Below the pieces are notes generated by a model that worked only from the letters and a program-made list of their open reading frames with translations, searched no databases and was not told where the DNA came from. The position numbers were made by a program, and so were the translations under genes. Below, piece after piece: positions 42,392-50,825 of a DNA stretch of 64,000 bases. Numbering within the stretch: position 1 is the first letter of the stretch; each line of letters opens with the position of its first letter. The stretch spans positions 62,001 to 126,000 of the forward strand of contig LNEV01000007.1 in the NCBI GenBank assembly GCA_001464335.1, read 5' to 3'. The stretch is from Rhizobiales bacterium Ga0077545. Its GTDB lineage: Bacteria > Pseudomonadota > Alphaproteobacteria > Rhizobiales > Methylopilaceae.

Positions 42392-43210
42392 TCAGTCTTT
42401 GGCGACGGCGATATCCGGGGCGTCGGGATGCTTCATGCCGACGATGTGGTAACCGGCATCGACGTGGTGGATCTCGCCTGTCACGCCCCGCGACAGGTCC
42501 GACAGGAAATAGAGGGCCGCATCGCCGACTTCCTCGATCGAGACCGTGCGCCGCAGCGGCGAGTTCAGCTCGTTCCATTTCAGGATGTAGCGGAAATCGC
42601 CGATGCCGGACGCCGCGAGTGTCTTGATCGGTCCAGCCGAAAGCGCGTTCACACGGATCTTCTTCTCGCCGAGGTCCGCTGCCAGATAGCGCACACTTGC
42701 CTCAAGGGCCGCCTTGGCGACGCCCATCACATTGTAATGCGGCATCCATTTCTCGGCGCCGTAATAGGTCAGCGTCAGCAGCGAGCCGCCGTCCGTCATC
42801 AGCTTTTCGGCACGCTGGGCGATGGCCGTGAACGAATAACAGGAGATGTTGAGCGTCTTGTCGAAATTCGCAGCCGTCGTATCGACATAGCGGCCGTCCA
42901 GTTCGTCCTTGTCGGAAAAGGCGATAGCATGGACGACGAAGTCGAGCTTGCCCCATTCCTGCTTCACCTTGTCGAAGACCGCATCCATGCTCGCGACATC
43001 GGTCACGTCGCACTGACCGACGAGGATCGCGCCGATCTCGGCGGCAAGCGGCTCGACGCGCTTTTTCAGCGCCTCGCCCTGCCAGGTCAGCGCGATCTGC
43101 GCGCCCTGATCGGCGGCCGCTTTGGCAATGCCCCAGGCAATCGAGCGATTGTTGGCGAGACCGAGAACAAGGCCCCTTTTACCGGCCAGCAGACCCTTCG
43201 CATCACCCAT
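42392..43210 (-). CDS. fabI: Enoyl-[acyl-carrier-protein] reductase (NADH)
   Basis: Reduces trans-2-enoyl-ACP in each fatty-acid elongation round. 272 residues, SDR-like; GLVLGLANNRSIAWGIAKAAADQGAQIALT is the FabI cofactor motif and TYYGAEKWMPHYNVMGVAKAALE holds the Y-X6-Y-X..-K catalytic set. This is the type that triclosan targets. The ATG at 43210 is used. A histidine phosphatase gene follows closely; a DnaJ-like gene precedes it at 150 bases. Confidence 0.96.
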   Translation of the reverse strand: MGDAKGLLAGKRGLVLGLANNRSIAWGIAKAAADQGAQIALTWQGEALKKRVEPLAAEIGAILVGQCDVTDVASMDAVFDKVKQEWGKLDFVVHAIAFSDKDELDGRYVDTTAANFDKTLNISCYSFTAIAQRAEKLMTDGGSLLTLTYYGAEKWMPHYNVMGVAKAALEASVRYLAADLGEKKIRVNALSAGPIKTLAASGIGDFRYILKWNELNSPLRRTVSIEEVGDAALYFLSDLSRGVTGEIHHVDAGYHIVGMKHPDAPDIAVAKD

Positions 43211-43360
43211 GAAACACCCGTATGTTCAACCGAGGTTGCTATGGCATGGCGAAGATGGAGCGGCAAGCTGGCCTCTCCGGCAGGAAAAACCGGCGTTCTC
43301 TCTTGCGACAGCCGCTGATATTTCCGGGTTGAAATCAAAAGTGACGCGCTATCCCCGGCT

Positions 43361-44329
43361 TCATTTCCTCGGATCGTAAGGCGCACCGTCCTTCATGCGG
43401 CCGGCCAGCTTTTCCAGCTCGGCATCCGGTCCCTCGGGTAGCACCACGCGCGGTGTCACCAGCAGATCGCCTGGTTCCGGCTTGGATTGTACGCCCTTGC
43501 CCTTGAGGCGCAACGTCCCTTTGCCGGTCGTGCGCGGCGGCAGGTTCAATTCGACCGTGCCGTCGAGGGTGGGCACGCGCACCTTGCCGCCGAGAACCGC
43601 CTCATAGAGCGTCACCGGCACGTCCACCCGGATGTTCCGCCCCTCGGCCCGGAACTGCGGATGCGTCGCGACCTGAATGGTGATGAGCGCATCGCCCGCC
43701 GTCCCGCTGAGCGGAGACGCAACGCCTTGCCCCTTGAGGCGGATCGTCTTTCCCGCGTGAATGCCGGCGGGGATCGAAACGTCGAGTTCCTTGCCATGCG
43801 GAAGCTGGACGCGGACCTTGCCGCCCATCGCCCAGTCGACAAAGGGAACGGTGACTTCAGCCGTCACATCCCCGGATGCCGGACCAGCCCCCGCGCCACC
43901 GCCGGGCGCCTCGCCGGGGCGCGTGCCGCGCGTCTGGCCGCGCCCGCCAAGCCCGCCGAACATCTCGAAAATATCCTCGAAGGCCGTTCCGGCCCCGGCA
44001 CCGCCATTGCCGCCCGGAGGCCAGGTGAAAGTCTTGTGGGAGCGACCGGTGCCGAAGCCCGGATCGCGCGCCCCGCCCGCATTGAAGCCTTCGAAGCCGC
44101 GAAAGCGCGGCTTGCCTTCGGCGTCGATTTCGCCGCGGTCGAACTGGGCGCGTTTGGCCGTGTCGGACAGAAGGTCGTAAGCCGTGGAGATTTCGGAGAA
44201 TTTCTCCTTGGCCTTCGGGTCCTTGCTGCGGTCCGGGTGGTGCGTCTTCGCGAGCTTGCGGAATGCCTTCTTGATGTCGGCTTCGCTGGCCCCGCGCGGG
44301 ACGCTCAGAACTTCATATGGATCGCGCAT
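43361..44329 (-). CDS. DnaJ-like co-chaperone (CbpA type)
   Basis: 322 residues: N-terminal J-domain with HPD in THHPDRSKD, a long Gly-rich linker (GGNGGAGAGTAFEDIFEMFGGLGGRG), and a C-terminal substrate-binding domain (VEVTVPFVDWAMGGKVRVQLPHGKEL and VPTLDGTVELNLPPRTTGKGTLRLKGKG). There is no zinc-finger Cys-rich region, so it is the type II/CbpA-like form rather than DnaJ. It stimulates DnaK ATPase. It is upstream of fabI on the same strand. A perfect 9-bp inverted repeat lies about 64 bases upstream of its ATG. Confidence 0.92.
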   Translation of the reverse strand: MRDPYEVLSVPRGASEADIKKAFRKLAKTHHPDRSKDPKAKEKFSEISTAYDLLSDTAKRAQFDRGEIDAEGKPRFRGFEGFNAGGARDPGFGTGRSHKTFTWPPGGNGGAGAGTAFEDIFEMFGGLGGRGQTRGTRPGEAPGGGAGAGPASGDVTAEVTVPFVDWAMGGKVRVQLPHGKELDVSIPAGIHAGKTIRLKGQGVASPLSGTAGDALITIQVATHPQFRAEGRNIRVDVPVTLYEAVLGGKVRVPTLDGTVELNLPPRTTGKGTLRLKGKGVQSKPEPGDLLVTPRVVLPEGPDAELEKLAGRMKDGAPYDPRK

Positions 44330-44392
44330 GCGCGTGATTATCCCTCGTGGCCCTTAAGATATAGGCAAAGGCTGGCGTGAGGGCATGTAGGA

Positions 44393-44416
44393 ATCTGTTG
44401 CGATAATGCAACAGAT
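44393..44416. terminator. Perfect 9-bp inverted repeat after the surface lipoprotein gene
   Basis: ATCTGTTGC-GATAAT-GCAACAGAT, beginning in the TGA stop codon of the lipoprotein gene (minus strand) and ending 64 bases before the DnaJ-like start. On the minus strand it is followed by TTCCTAC, a poor U-run. It could be the lipoprotein terminator or an operator for the DnaJ-like gene. Confidence 0.5.
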
Positions 44417-44934
44417 CAGAGCGTGGTCCGTGTGGTTTCCGCGATATCCCACTGGCCTTCCGCCGTGCGGCAGGCGCGGCCGCGCAACTGCACTTCCTTT
44501 CCGTTCTCCGTGCGCGTGGCCACGAAATCGCGGCACATCCGGCCTTCGGCGGTCACGGCTTCGGAGGCCGGCGCGAAGTTTCCGCGCGCTCCCGTCTCGG
44601 GATTGGCCCACGGCACCGGAGGGCCGTTGTGCGTCGAGGTCAGCGCAAGGCCAAGCGCCCCGCGCGCATAATTCCAGTCTTTCTGGTTGAGCGGGCTGGA
44701 GCCGGATGCCGAACCGGGCGCACCGGCAAGCTGCACCGGGCTGGCGCTCTGCCCGGCGGCAGTCGCACGGCCTGTCTGCGGTGTGGCAGCGCTGCTGGTC
44801 ACATCCGGCCGCTCGTCTCCACCGCCCATGAGGTTGCCCATGGGCATGCTGCAGCCGCCGAGAAGAATAGCTCCAACGGCCACCGCCGAAAGGCTAAACA
44901 ATCCGGGACGCCAAAACTGGGATAGACTAAACAT
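44416..44934 (-). CDS. RT0821/Lpp0805-like surface lipoprotein
   Basis: 172 residues from the ATG at 44934. A lipoprotein signal peptide is clear (VGAILLGGC, lipobox LGGC). The mature part has a Ser/Ala/Gly-rich linker and a C-terminal domain (YARGALGLAL, PVPWANPETGARGNFAPA and the CRDFVATRTENGKEVQLRGRAC pair of Cys) typical of the surface-antigen domain described in Rickettsia and Legionella proteins. Likely outer-membrane anchored after LspA processing. It is divergent from pdxH with only 40 bases between the starts, so the two promoters overlap. Confidence 0.85.
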   Translation of the reverse strand: MFSLSQFWRPGLFSLSAVAVGAILLGGCSMPMGNLMGGGDERPDVTSSAATPQTGRATAAGQSASPVQLAGAPGSASGSSPLNQKDWNYARGALGLALTSTHNGPPVPWANPETGARGNFAPASEAVTAEGRMCRDFVATRTENGKEVQLRGRACRTAEGQWDIAETTRTTL

Positions 44935-44974
44935 CACCCGAACCCCCACAGGGCCCTTCCCCCGGTACGCACCT

Positions 44975-45616
44975 ATGCAACACTTACACTCTAATGGACA
45001 ACCGGAACAGTTAATTAAGGATGACTTTACAGTCGCCCCGGACCCATTTTCGCTGTTCGATCTGTGGTTTGCCGAAGCCCGCGCAAAAGAGATCAACGAT
45101 CCCAATGCAATGGCCCTCGCTACGGCAAGCCCCGATCTCCTTCCCAATGTCCGTGTCGTCCTGATGAAGGGCGTGGACCCGGGAGGCTTTGTTTTCTTCA
45201 CCAACTCTGAAAGCCAGAAAGGTGGCGAGCTTGCGGCGAACCCCCAGGCTGCGGCGGTTTTTCACTGGAAGAGTCTGCGGCGGCAAGTGCGCATGCGCGG
45301 GCGTGTCGAACGGGTGACAGACGCCGAATCCGACGACTACTTCGCGAGCCGGCCGCGCGACAGCCAGATTGCCGCACACGCATCGGCGCAGTCGCGCCCG
45401 CTCGACAGCCGCGAGACCTTCGACGCGCGCCTTGCCGAGGAAACGAGCCATTACGAGGGCGCCGACGTGCCTCGCCCCGCCTATTGGGGCGGCTACCGGC
45501 TCGTCCCCACAAGCATCGAATTCTGGCATGACCGGCCGTTCCGCCGGCACGACCGCATTGTCTTCAGCCGTCCGGACGCGAACTCGCCCTGGACAAGGAC
45601 CCGGCTTTACCCATGA
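44975..45616 (+). CDS. pdxH: Pyridoxamine 5'-phosphate oxidase
   Basis: FMN-dependent oxidation of pyridoxine/pyridoxamine 5'-phosphate to PLP. 213 residues from the ATG at 44975. Family marks: PNVRVVLMKG, GFVFFTNSESQKGGELAANPQAAAVFHW (FMN site) and the C-terminal WGGYRLVPTSIEFWHDRPFRRHDR (catalytic Arg/His region). Translation is probably coupled to the next SDR gene through a 4-base overlap. The upstream frame to 44687 is not used because it lies in the divergent lipoprotein gene. Confidence 0.96.
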   Translation: MQHLHSNGQPEQLIKDDFTVAPDPFSLFDLWFAEARAKEINDPNAMALATASPDLLPNVRVVLMKGVDPGGFVFFTNSESQKGGELAANPQAAAVFHWKSLRRQVRMRGRVERVTDAESDDYFASRPRDSQIAAHASAQSRPLDSRETFDARLAEETSHYEGADVPRPAYWGGYRLVPTSIEFWHDRPFRRHDRIVFSRPDANSPWTRTRLYP

Positions 45617-46347
45617 GCGAACGCAAAACACTTCTCCTGACGGGCGCCTCGCGCGGCATCGGCCATGCGACGGTCAAACGCTTTTCGGCAGCGGGCTGGC
45701 GTGTCATTACCGCCTCGCGCCATGCCTTCCCCGAAAATTGCCCGTGGGCGGCTGGACCGGAAGATCATCTTCAGGTCGATCTTTCGGACATCGCCAATAC
45801 GAACGATGCCATAGAGGAGGTCCGCAAGCGCCTTGACGGCGGGCAGCTCCACGCGCTCGTCAACAACGCGGCCATCTCACCGAAAGGTCAGGGGGGCGCT
45901 CGTCTCAGCACCCTCGACACCAAACTCGAAGACTGGCTTCACGTGTTTCAGGTGAACTTCTTTGCCCCGATCATGCTTGCACGCGGGCTGCTCGAAGAGC
46001 TGAAAGCGGCACAGGGCGCCATCGTGAATGTCTCGTCCATCGCCGGATCCCGCGTCCATCCATTTGCGGGCGCGGCGTATTCAACCTCCAAAGCGGCGCT
46101 CGCGTCGCTGACACGTGAAATGGCGGCAGACTTTGGCGCGCTCGGCATTCGCGTCAACGCGATTGCGCCCGGAGAAATCGACACGTCAATACTTTCGCCG
46201 GGCACGGAAAAAATCGTCGAGCAGATTCCGTTGAAAAGACTTGGACGTCCGGAGGAAGTCGCAAGCGCGATCTATTACCTGTGTTCGGAGCAGTCCACTT
46301 ATGTGAACGGCGCCGAACTGCACATCAATGGCGGCCAGCACGTCTGA
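45613..46347 (+). CDS. SDR family oxidoreductase
   Basis: Classical NAD(P)-dependent short-chain dehydrogenase, 244 residues. TGASRGIGHATVKRF is the nucleotide motif, VNNAAISP is in place of NNAG, Ser is in VSSIAGSR and the Tyr-Lys pair in YSTSKAA. The C-terminal IKR/LGRPEEVASAIYYLCSEQSTYVNGAELHINGG is normal. The start overlaps the pdxH stop. The substrate is unknown; linkage to pdxH is common in Hyphomicrobiales but may be only co-location. It is convergent with the MHYT-GGDEF-EAL gene. Confidence 0.93.
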   Translation: MSERKTLLLTGASRGIGHATVKRFSAAGWRVITASRHAFPENCPWAAGPEDHLQVDLSDIANTNDAIEEVRKRLDGGQLHALVNNAAISPKGQGGARLSTLDTKLEDWLHVFQVNFFAPIMLARGLLEELKAAQGAIVNVSSIAGSRVHPFAGAAYSTSKAALASLTREMAADFGALGIRVNAIAPGEIDTSILSPGTEKIVEQIPLKRLGRPEEVASAIYYLCSEQSTYVNGAELHINGGQHV

Positions 46348-46356
46348 GCGCCGGGA

Positions 46357-48426
46357 TCAGGCCGAACGTCTCTTGTCTTCGTCTGCGGCTTCCGAAGCCG
46401 GAAACTTCCGCACATGCCCAGCCAGAAGCTCGATCGGCGTCGGCTTGCCGATCAGATAGCCCTGGATCTCGGTGCACTGCAGCTCTGCAAGGAAAGCCTG
46501 CTGCTGTTCGGTCTCGACGCCTTCGGCCGTGATCGGTACAGACAGCCCTTGCCCCAAACCGACAATGGCGCGAACGATGGCCTCGGATTGCTTGTTGTCG
46601 TGCAGATGCTCGACAAAGGAACGGTCGATCTTGATACGGTCGAAGGGAAACGCTTGCAGATAGGCGAGCGAGGAATATCCGGTTCCGAAATCATCCATCG
46701 CGATGCCGACGCCAAGCGCCTTGATCGCGTGCAGAATTTCGATCGCGTGGTCCATATCGTTAATGAGGACGCTTTCGGTGACCTCAAGCTCAAGACGGGC
46801 CGGATCGAGTTTCGACTTTGCCAGCACATTGCGCACCGTGGCAACGAGATCGCCGTGCTGAAACTGAACGGGCGACAGGTTTACCGCGATCGAAAGCGGC
46901 TTGTCCCAGCTCGCAGCTTCGGTGCAGGCCCGTTCGAGAACGAATTGTCCAAGTTCGACGATGAACCCGTTTTCTTCGGCGGATTGAATGAATTCGCCTG
47001 GAAGGATGAGGCCGCGGACCGGATGCTTCCAGCGCAGAAGCGCCTCGAACCCCGTAATGACACCTGTCGCCGTTTCCGCCTGCGCCTGATAGTGCAGTTC
47101 GAACTCATCGCGCCGGAATGCATCCTCGATCTCAATTTGCAGCGTGCGACGGGCCCGCTGTGCGAGATCCATCTCCGGCTCGAAAAGACGATAGCAATTG
47201 CGGCCGGACTGTTTGGCGCGATAGAGGGCCGCGTCCGCGTTTGAATGCAGCACATCGGCGTGCTCTCCATCGCGCGGGTAGAGCGCAATGCCGATGGAGA
47301 TGGCGGTCCGCAAACGAACATTCTGAATCACGGCATCGACGCTGACCACATCGAGCAGCCGCTTGGCAAGACGCTCGGCGGCTTCCGGCTGCTTCGTATC
47401 GGTCTGCACAATGATGAATTCGTCGCCGCCCAGCCGCGCGAGAATCTCGTTCGGAGACAGGATCGATGACATTTTCAGCGTCAGGTTTTTCAGGAGATCA
47501 TCGCCGGCCTGGTGACCGAAAATATCGTTGACCTGCTTGAAGCGGTCGATGTCGATGGCAAGGATCGCAACCTCGCTTTCGCCTTGCTTCGCACGCTGGA
47601 CCTTTTCCTCAATGTGCTGAAGCAGAAAGGCGCGGTTCGGCAGACCCGTCAGGGCATCGTGATACGCCATATGCTCGATGCGCTGGCGATTCTGCTTCTC
47701 CTCGAACGCAAGGCGCCGGTCGAACATGATGCACATGACTGCGATGGCCAGAACGAACAGGCACATCGCGGCGGCGGCGAACGCAAGGACATAACCCGGA
47801 ATTCCCGGCTCCAGCGCCATCGTCGGATCGGGCACAATCGTGATTGCGCCCATACCCGTGAAATGCAGCAGGACCACGCCGACGACGAGCGCGAGCGAAG
47901 CAAGGATTTGCCCGCGATTGCCTGTGTGGTGTCGAACGAGCGTAAGTGCCAGAACCGAGAATATGATCGAGTACACGACCGAAAGCGCGATCGTCGTCAC
48001 GTTCCACACGATCTGGCCCGGAATAACGACACCCGACATTCCAAGATAGTGCAGCGCAACGATACCTGCACCGACGATGGAGCCGCCGATGACCGACCCG
48101 GCCCGCATGTTCCGCACGAAAATCGCCAGACCGATGGAAAACGTGCAGATGGCCACCAGAAGGGACATCAGCGTCGGCCAGACCGCATAGCCGAGCACCA
48201 CGCCCGGATCATACGCCAGCATCGCGATGAAATGCGTACACCAGACCGAGCCGCCGCCCGCAACAGCCGATGCAACGATCCAGAAATTCTGGCGTGAGCG
48301 CTCCGTTTCAAGCGCAAGCTGAAGGCAGCGAACTGTCGTCAGCGCGCCCGTGACGCAGATCAATGCGGCAAGTCCAACCAGAGTATAATCGTGCTCGAAC
48401 GCCAGGCAGGTAAGTGCTTGATACAT
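46357..48426 (-). CDS. MHYT-GGDEF-EAL protein (c-di-GMP turnover)
   Basis: 689 residues: an N-terminal seven-helix MHYT domain with THFIAMLAYDP, LHYLGMSGV and LHFTGMGAI metal-binding-type motifs (residues about 10-240), then GGDEF (RLGGDEFIIVQ intact) and EAL (GFEALLRWKHP, DDFGTGYSSLAYLQ). Both active sites look competent, so it may act as a cyclase and a phosphodiesterase for cyclic di-GMP. MHYT is proposed to sense diatomic gases or metal. It is followed at 94 bases by corA on the same strand; upstream of the start is an AT-rich 93-base region. Confidence 0.95.
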   Translation of the reverse strand: MYQALTCLAFEHDYTLVGLAALICVTGALTTVRCLQLALETERSRQNFWIVASAVAGGGSVWCTHFIAMLAYDPGVVLGYAVWPTLMSLLVAICTFSIGLAIFVRNMRAGSVIGGSIVGAGIVALHYLGMSGVVIPGQIVWNVTTIALSVVYSIIFSVLALTLVRHHTGNRGQILASLALVVGVVLLHFTGMGAITIVPDPTMALEPGIPGYVLAFAAAAMCLFVLAIAVMCIMFDRRLAFEEKQNRQRIEHMAYHDALTGLPNRAFLLQHIEEKVQRAKQGESEVAILAIDIDRFKQVNDIFGHQAGDDLLKNLTLKMSSILSPNEILARLGGDEFIIVQTDTKQPEAAERLAKRLLDVVSVDAVIQNVRLRTAISIGIALYPRDGEHADVLHSNADAALYRAKQSGRNCYRLFEPEMDLAQRARRTLQIEIEDAFRRDEFELHYQAQAETATGVITGFEALLRWKHPVRGLILPGEFIQSAEENGFIVELGQFVLERACTEAASWDKPLSIAVNLSPVQFQHGDLVATVRNVLAKSKLDPARLELEVTESVLINDMDHAIEILHAIKALGVGIAMDDFGTGYSSLAYLQAFPFDRIKIDRSFVEHLHDNKQSEAIVRAIVGLGQGLSVPITAEGVETEQQQAFLAELQCTEIQGYLIGKPTPIELLAGHVRKFPASEAADEDKRRSA

Positions 48427-48519
48427 GAGGGGTGCCCCGAAACTGGGCAGCCTTTATCAGTATGCCTGCGTATTATTGATTAATTTTCGGGCGTTCGGCA
48501 AAGGATAGTAAAACAGGTC

Positions 48520-49497
48520 TTAAAGCCAACGTTTAAGCCGGAAATACATGAACGGCAGCACCGCCGATGCCAGCATGACAACAAGAGCGGCCGGATAACC
48601 CCACCATTGTTCGAGTTCCGGCATGTTCCGGAAGTTCATGCCGTAGGTCGAGGCAATCAGGGTCGGCGGCATCAGGATCACCGAAACAATGGAGAAAATC
48701 TTCATCACATCGTTCTGCTCGATCGTCACCATGCCGACGATGGCATCCAGCAGGAACATGACCTTGTCGCTGAGATAGGACACGTGATCGCGCAGGCTGT
48801 CGGCATCGCGGCGCATGACGATAAGCTGGGCGCGCTTCGCACTTGCGCCGCGTCCCTTGTCGTATGCGACCGACAGAAACCCGACCATGCGTGACAGGGA
48901 AACCAGGCTTTCACGCGCCATCGACAGAAGATCGCCCTTGCGGCCGATCTTGCGCAGCAGCGCCATGTAGTCCTTTTTCGCGCGCACACGGCCCTGGTGC
49001 AGGTCGAAGACCCGCAGCGACGTCTCGTCGATTTCCGCCCCGACCTTTTCGATGATGTCGGCCGTGCGATCGATCACCGCTTCCAGCATCCCGAACAGGA
49101 TGGTGTCTCCCTTCGTCGGTCCTTTCGTCTGTTTGCAGATTCGCTGGATGTACAGATCGATCACGCGCGGCTCACCGTGCCGCACGGTCACCAGACGATC
49201 CCCCGTCAAGATGAAACTGACATTGACCAGCCCGGCCTTGTCGGATTCGACACCCGCGATCACCGTCGCCGTCATGTAACGGGCGTCGTCCTCAACGTAC
49301 AGACGGCTTGACGCCTCGATCTCGGCCATGTCCTCAGGAGTCGGAACCGACACGCCGACATATTGCTCGACGGCATGATCCTCCTCTTGAGTCGGTGAGA
49401 TGAGGTCGAGCCAGACGGCGGTGGCCGGAAGAGGCTTTTTCGGATCGTGCGGCTCGGCGGTAAGTTGCCCGGCCTGCGCTTTGTAGACCGTCAGCAT
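48520..49497 (-). CDS. corA: Magnesium transporter CorA
   Basis: Inner-membrane Mg2+ (Co2+, Ni2+) channel, 325 residues. The long cytoplasmic part has LDLISPTQEEDHAVEQ near the start; two C-terminal helices frame the signature YGMNFRNMPEL. The last residues are basic (FRLKRWL). The ATG at 49497 is 4 bases downstream of the xseB stop, so the genes HDAC-xseB-corA form one transcription unit. Metal substrate cannot be separated from cobalt by sequence. Confidence 0.95.
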   Translation of the reverse strand: MLTVYKAQAGQLTAEPHDPKKPLPATAVWLDLISPTQEEDHAVEQYVGVSVPTPEDMAEIEASSRLYVEDDARYMTATVIAGVESDKAGLVNVSFILTGDRLVTVRHGEPRVIDLYIQRICKQTKGPTKGDTILFGMLEAVIDRTADIIEKVGAEIDETSLRVFDLHQGRVRAKKDYMALLRKIGRKGDLLSMARESLVSLSRMVGFLSVAYDKGRGASAKRAQLIVMRRDADSLRDHVSYLSDKVMFLLDAIVGMVTIEQNDVMKIFSIVSVILMPPTLIASTYGMNFRNMPELEQWWGYPAALVVMLASAVLPFMYFRLKRWL

Positions 49498-49500
49498 GTG

Positions 49501-49743
49501 TCAGGCAGGATCGAGAGGCACGGTGCCGGTCGGCTTGCCGGAGGCATCCGTCGTGATTTTCTCGACCCGGGCTTCGGCCGCCTTGAGCAGCGCATCGCAA
49601 TGCTTTTTCAGCGCGTCGCCGCGCTCGTACAGCGCGATCGACTTCTCGAGCGGCACATCGCCCCGCTCGAGCGCCTTCACGATGTCCTCAAGCTCGGCCA
49701 GAGCCTGCTCGAACGGGAGTTTTTCAATCTCGGTCTCGGCCAC
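49501..49743 (-). CDS. xseB: Exodeoxyribonuclease VII small subunit
   Basis: 80 residues with the family helix pattern [52 protein letters not shown]. It starts at GTG (49743), 5 bases after the HDAC-like stop. XseB packs around the XseA subunit; here xseA lies 20 kb away (28840-30348) on the other strand, so the two subunits are not coexpressed from one operon. A Pro-rich tail ends the protein. HDAC-xseB adjacency is common in Hyphomicrobiales. Confidence 0.95.
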   Translation of the reverse strand: MAETEIEKLPFEQALAELEDIVKALERGDVPLEKSIALYERGDALKKHCDALLKAAEARVEKITTDASGKPTGTVPLDPA

Positions 49744-49748
49744 GCCCC

Positions 49749-50675
49749 TCAGCCCTTCATCAGTTCGCCGACATGCGCGGCAACGGAACCCGCGAGTCCC
49801 TGCAGATCATATCCGCCTTCCAGCACCGAGACGAGGCGACCATTACAGTTCTTCTCAGCCGATTCCATCAGCTTGCGGGTGACCCAGGCGAAATCGCTCT
49901 CGACCATTTTGAGCGAGCCGAGCGGGTCGCGCTCATGGGCGTCGAACCCTGCCGAAACGATGATGAGTTCCGGTTTGAACGTGTCGAGCGCGGGAAGAAT
50001 CTTGCCCTCGAAGGCCTGACGCATCTTGTCGCCACCATCGCCCGGTGCGAGCGGGCAGTTGAAGATGTTGCCGACGCCGGTCTCGCGGGCCGCGCCCGTG
50101 CCGGGATAAAGCGGCATCTGATGCGTCGAGGCGTAAAGCACGGACGCATCCGAGTAGAAAATCTCCTGCGTGCCGTTGCCGTGATGGACGTCGAAATCGA
50201 CGATGGCCACACGCTGGAGGCCGTGCTTTTTCTGCGCATGGCGCGCGCCGATGCCGATGTTGTTGAACAGGCAAAAGCCCATCGCCCGCTCGCTCTCGGC
50301 GTGATGGCCAGGCGGGCGGCAGGCGACGAAGGCATTCTTCACATCGCCGTCAAGCACGCGATCGACCGCCTGAAGCGTGCCGCCGACACCCCGCATTACG
50401 ACCTCCCAGGTCGAAGAATCCATCATCGTGTCGCCGTCGAGGTAGACGTACCCCTCGTTCGGCCGCGCATCCTGGAGCGCATCGACATAGCGGTCGGTGT
50501 GGACGTACCGCGTCACATCGACATCGGCGACTTCGGCCTTCTCGCGCATCAGCCCATCGAATTCCGCCTGTCCCAGCACCGCCTCGACCGCGCGATAGCG
50601 ATCCGGCCGCTCGGGATGACCTGCCGAGGTCTGATGAAGGGCGAAATTCGGGTGATGCAGAAGAAGCGTGGCCAA
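49749..50675 (-). CDS. Histone deacetylase-family protein (acetoin/polyamine type)
   Basis: Zinc-dependent deacetylase of the arginase/HDAC fold, about 308 residues. Metal and active-site stretches: [39 protein letters not shown] and [18 protein letters not shown] place the start at the TTG at 50675 (AGGAAAG nine bases upstream), which begins just before the usual [12 protein letters not shown]; an upstream GTG at 50747 is possible. Bacterial members deacetylate acetylpolyamines or small molecules; the substrate is not known. It is divergent from tsaC, first gene before xseB and corA. Confidence 0.92.
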   Translation of the reverse strand: MATLLLHHPNFALHQTSAGHPERPDRYRAVEAVLGQAEFDGLMREKAEVADVDVTRYVHTDRYVDALQDARPNEGYVYLDGDTMMDSSTWEVVMRGVGGTLQAVDRVLDGDVKNAFVACRPPGHHAESERAMGFCLFNNIGIGARHAQKKHGLQRVAIVDFDVHHGNGTQEIFYSDASVLYASTHQMPLYPGTGAARETGVGNIFNCPLAPGDGGDKMRQAFEGKILPALDTFKPELIIVSAGFDAHERDPLGSLKMVESDFAWVTRKLMESAEKNCNGRLVSVLEGGYDLQGLAGSVAAHVGELMKG

Positions 50676-50825
50676 ATCGGACGTCTTTCCTGTTATGGGG
50701 CCGAGAGGATCGGCCGTTGGTTTTGGGAAATCGCCCGGAGGGAACACCGGGCATGGGGCGAAAGCAAGGGCGGGCTTTTATATCGGGCGGTTCACTTCAT
50801 TCTCAACTGCGTATACGCAAAAGCC

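Noticed and set aside
43329..43338. TTGAAATCAA near the fabI upstream region
   Set aside because: The half-sites are too close for an FNR/FixK site (2-base spacer instead of 4), and it is over 100 bases from the fabI start; probably chance.
49773..50825. Plus-strand extension of tsaC upstream over the HDAC-like gene
   Set aside because: The stretch is antisense to conserved HDAC motifs and the family N-terminus begins at the GTG at 50826.
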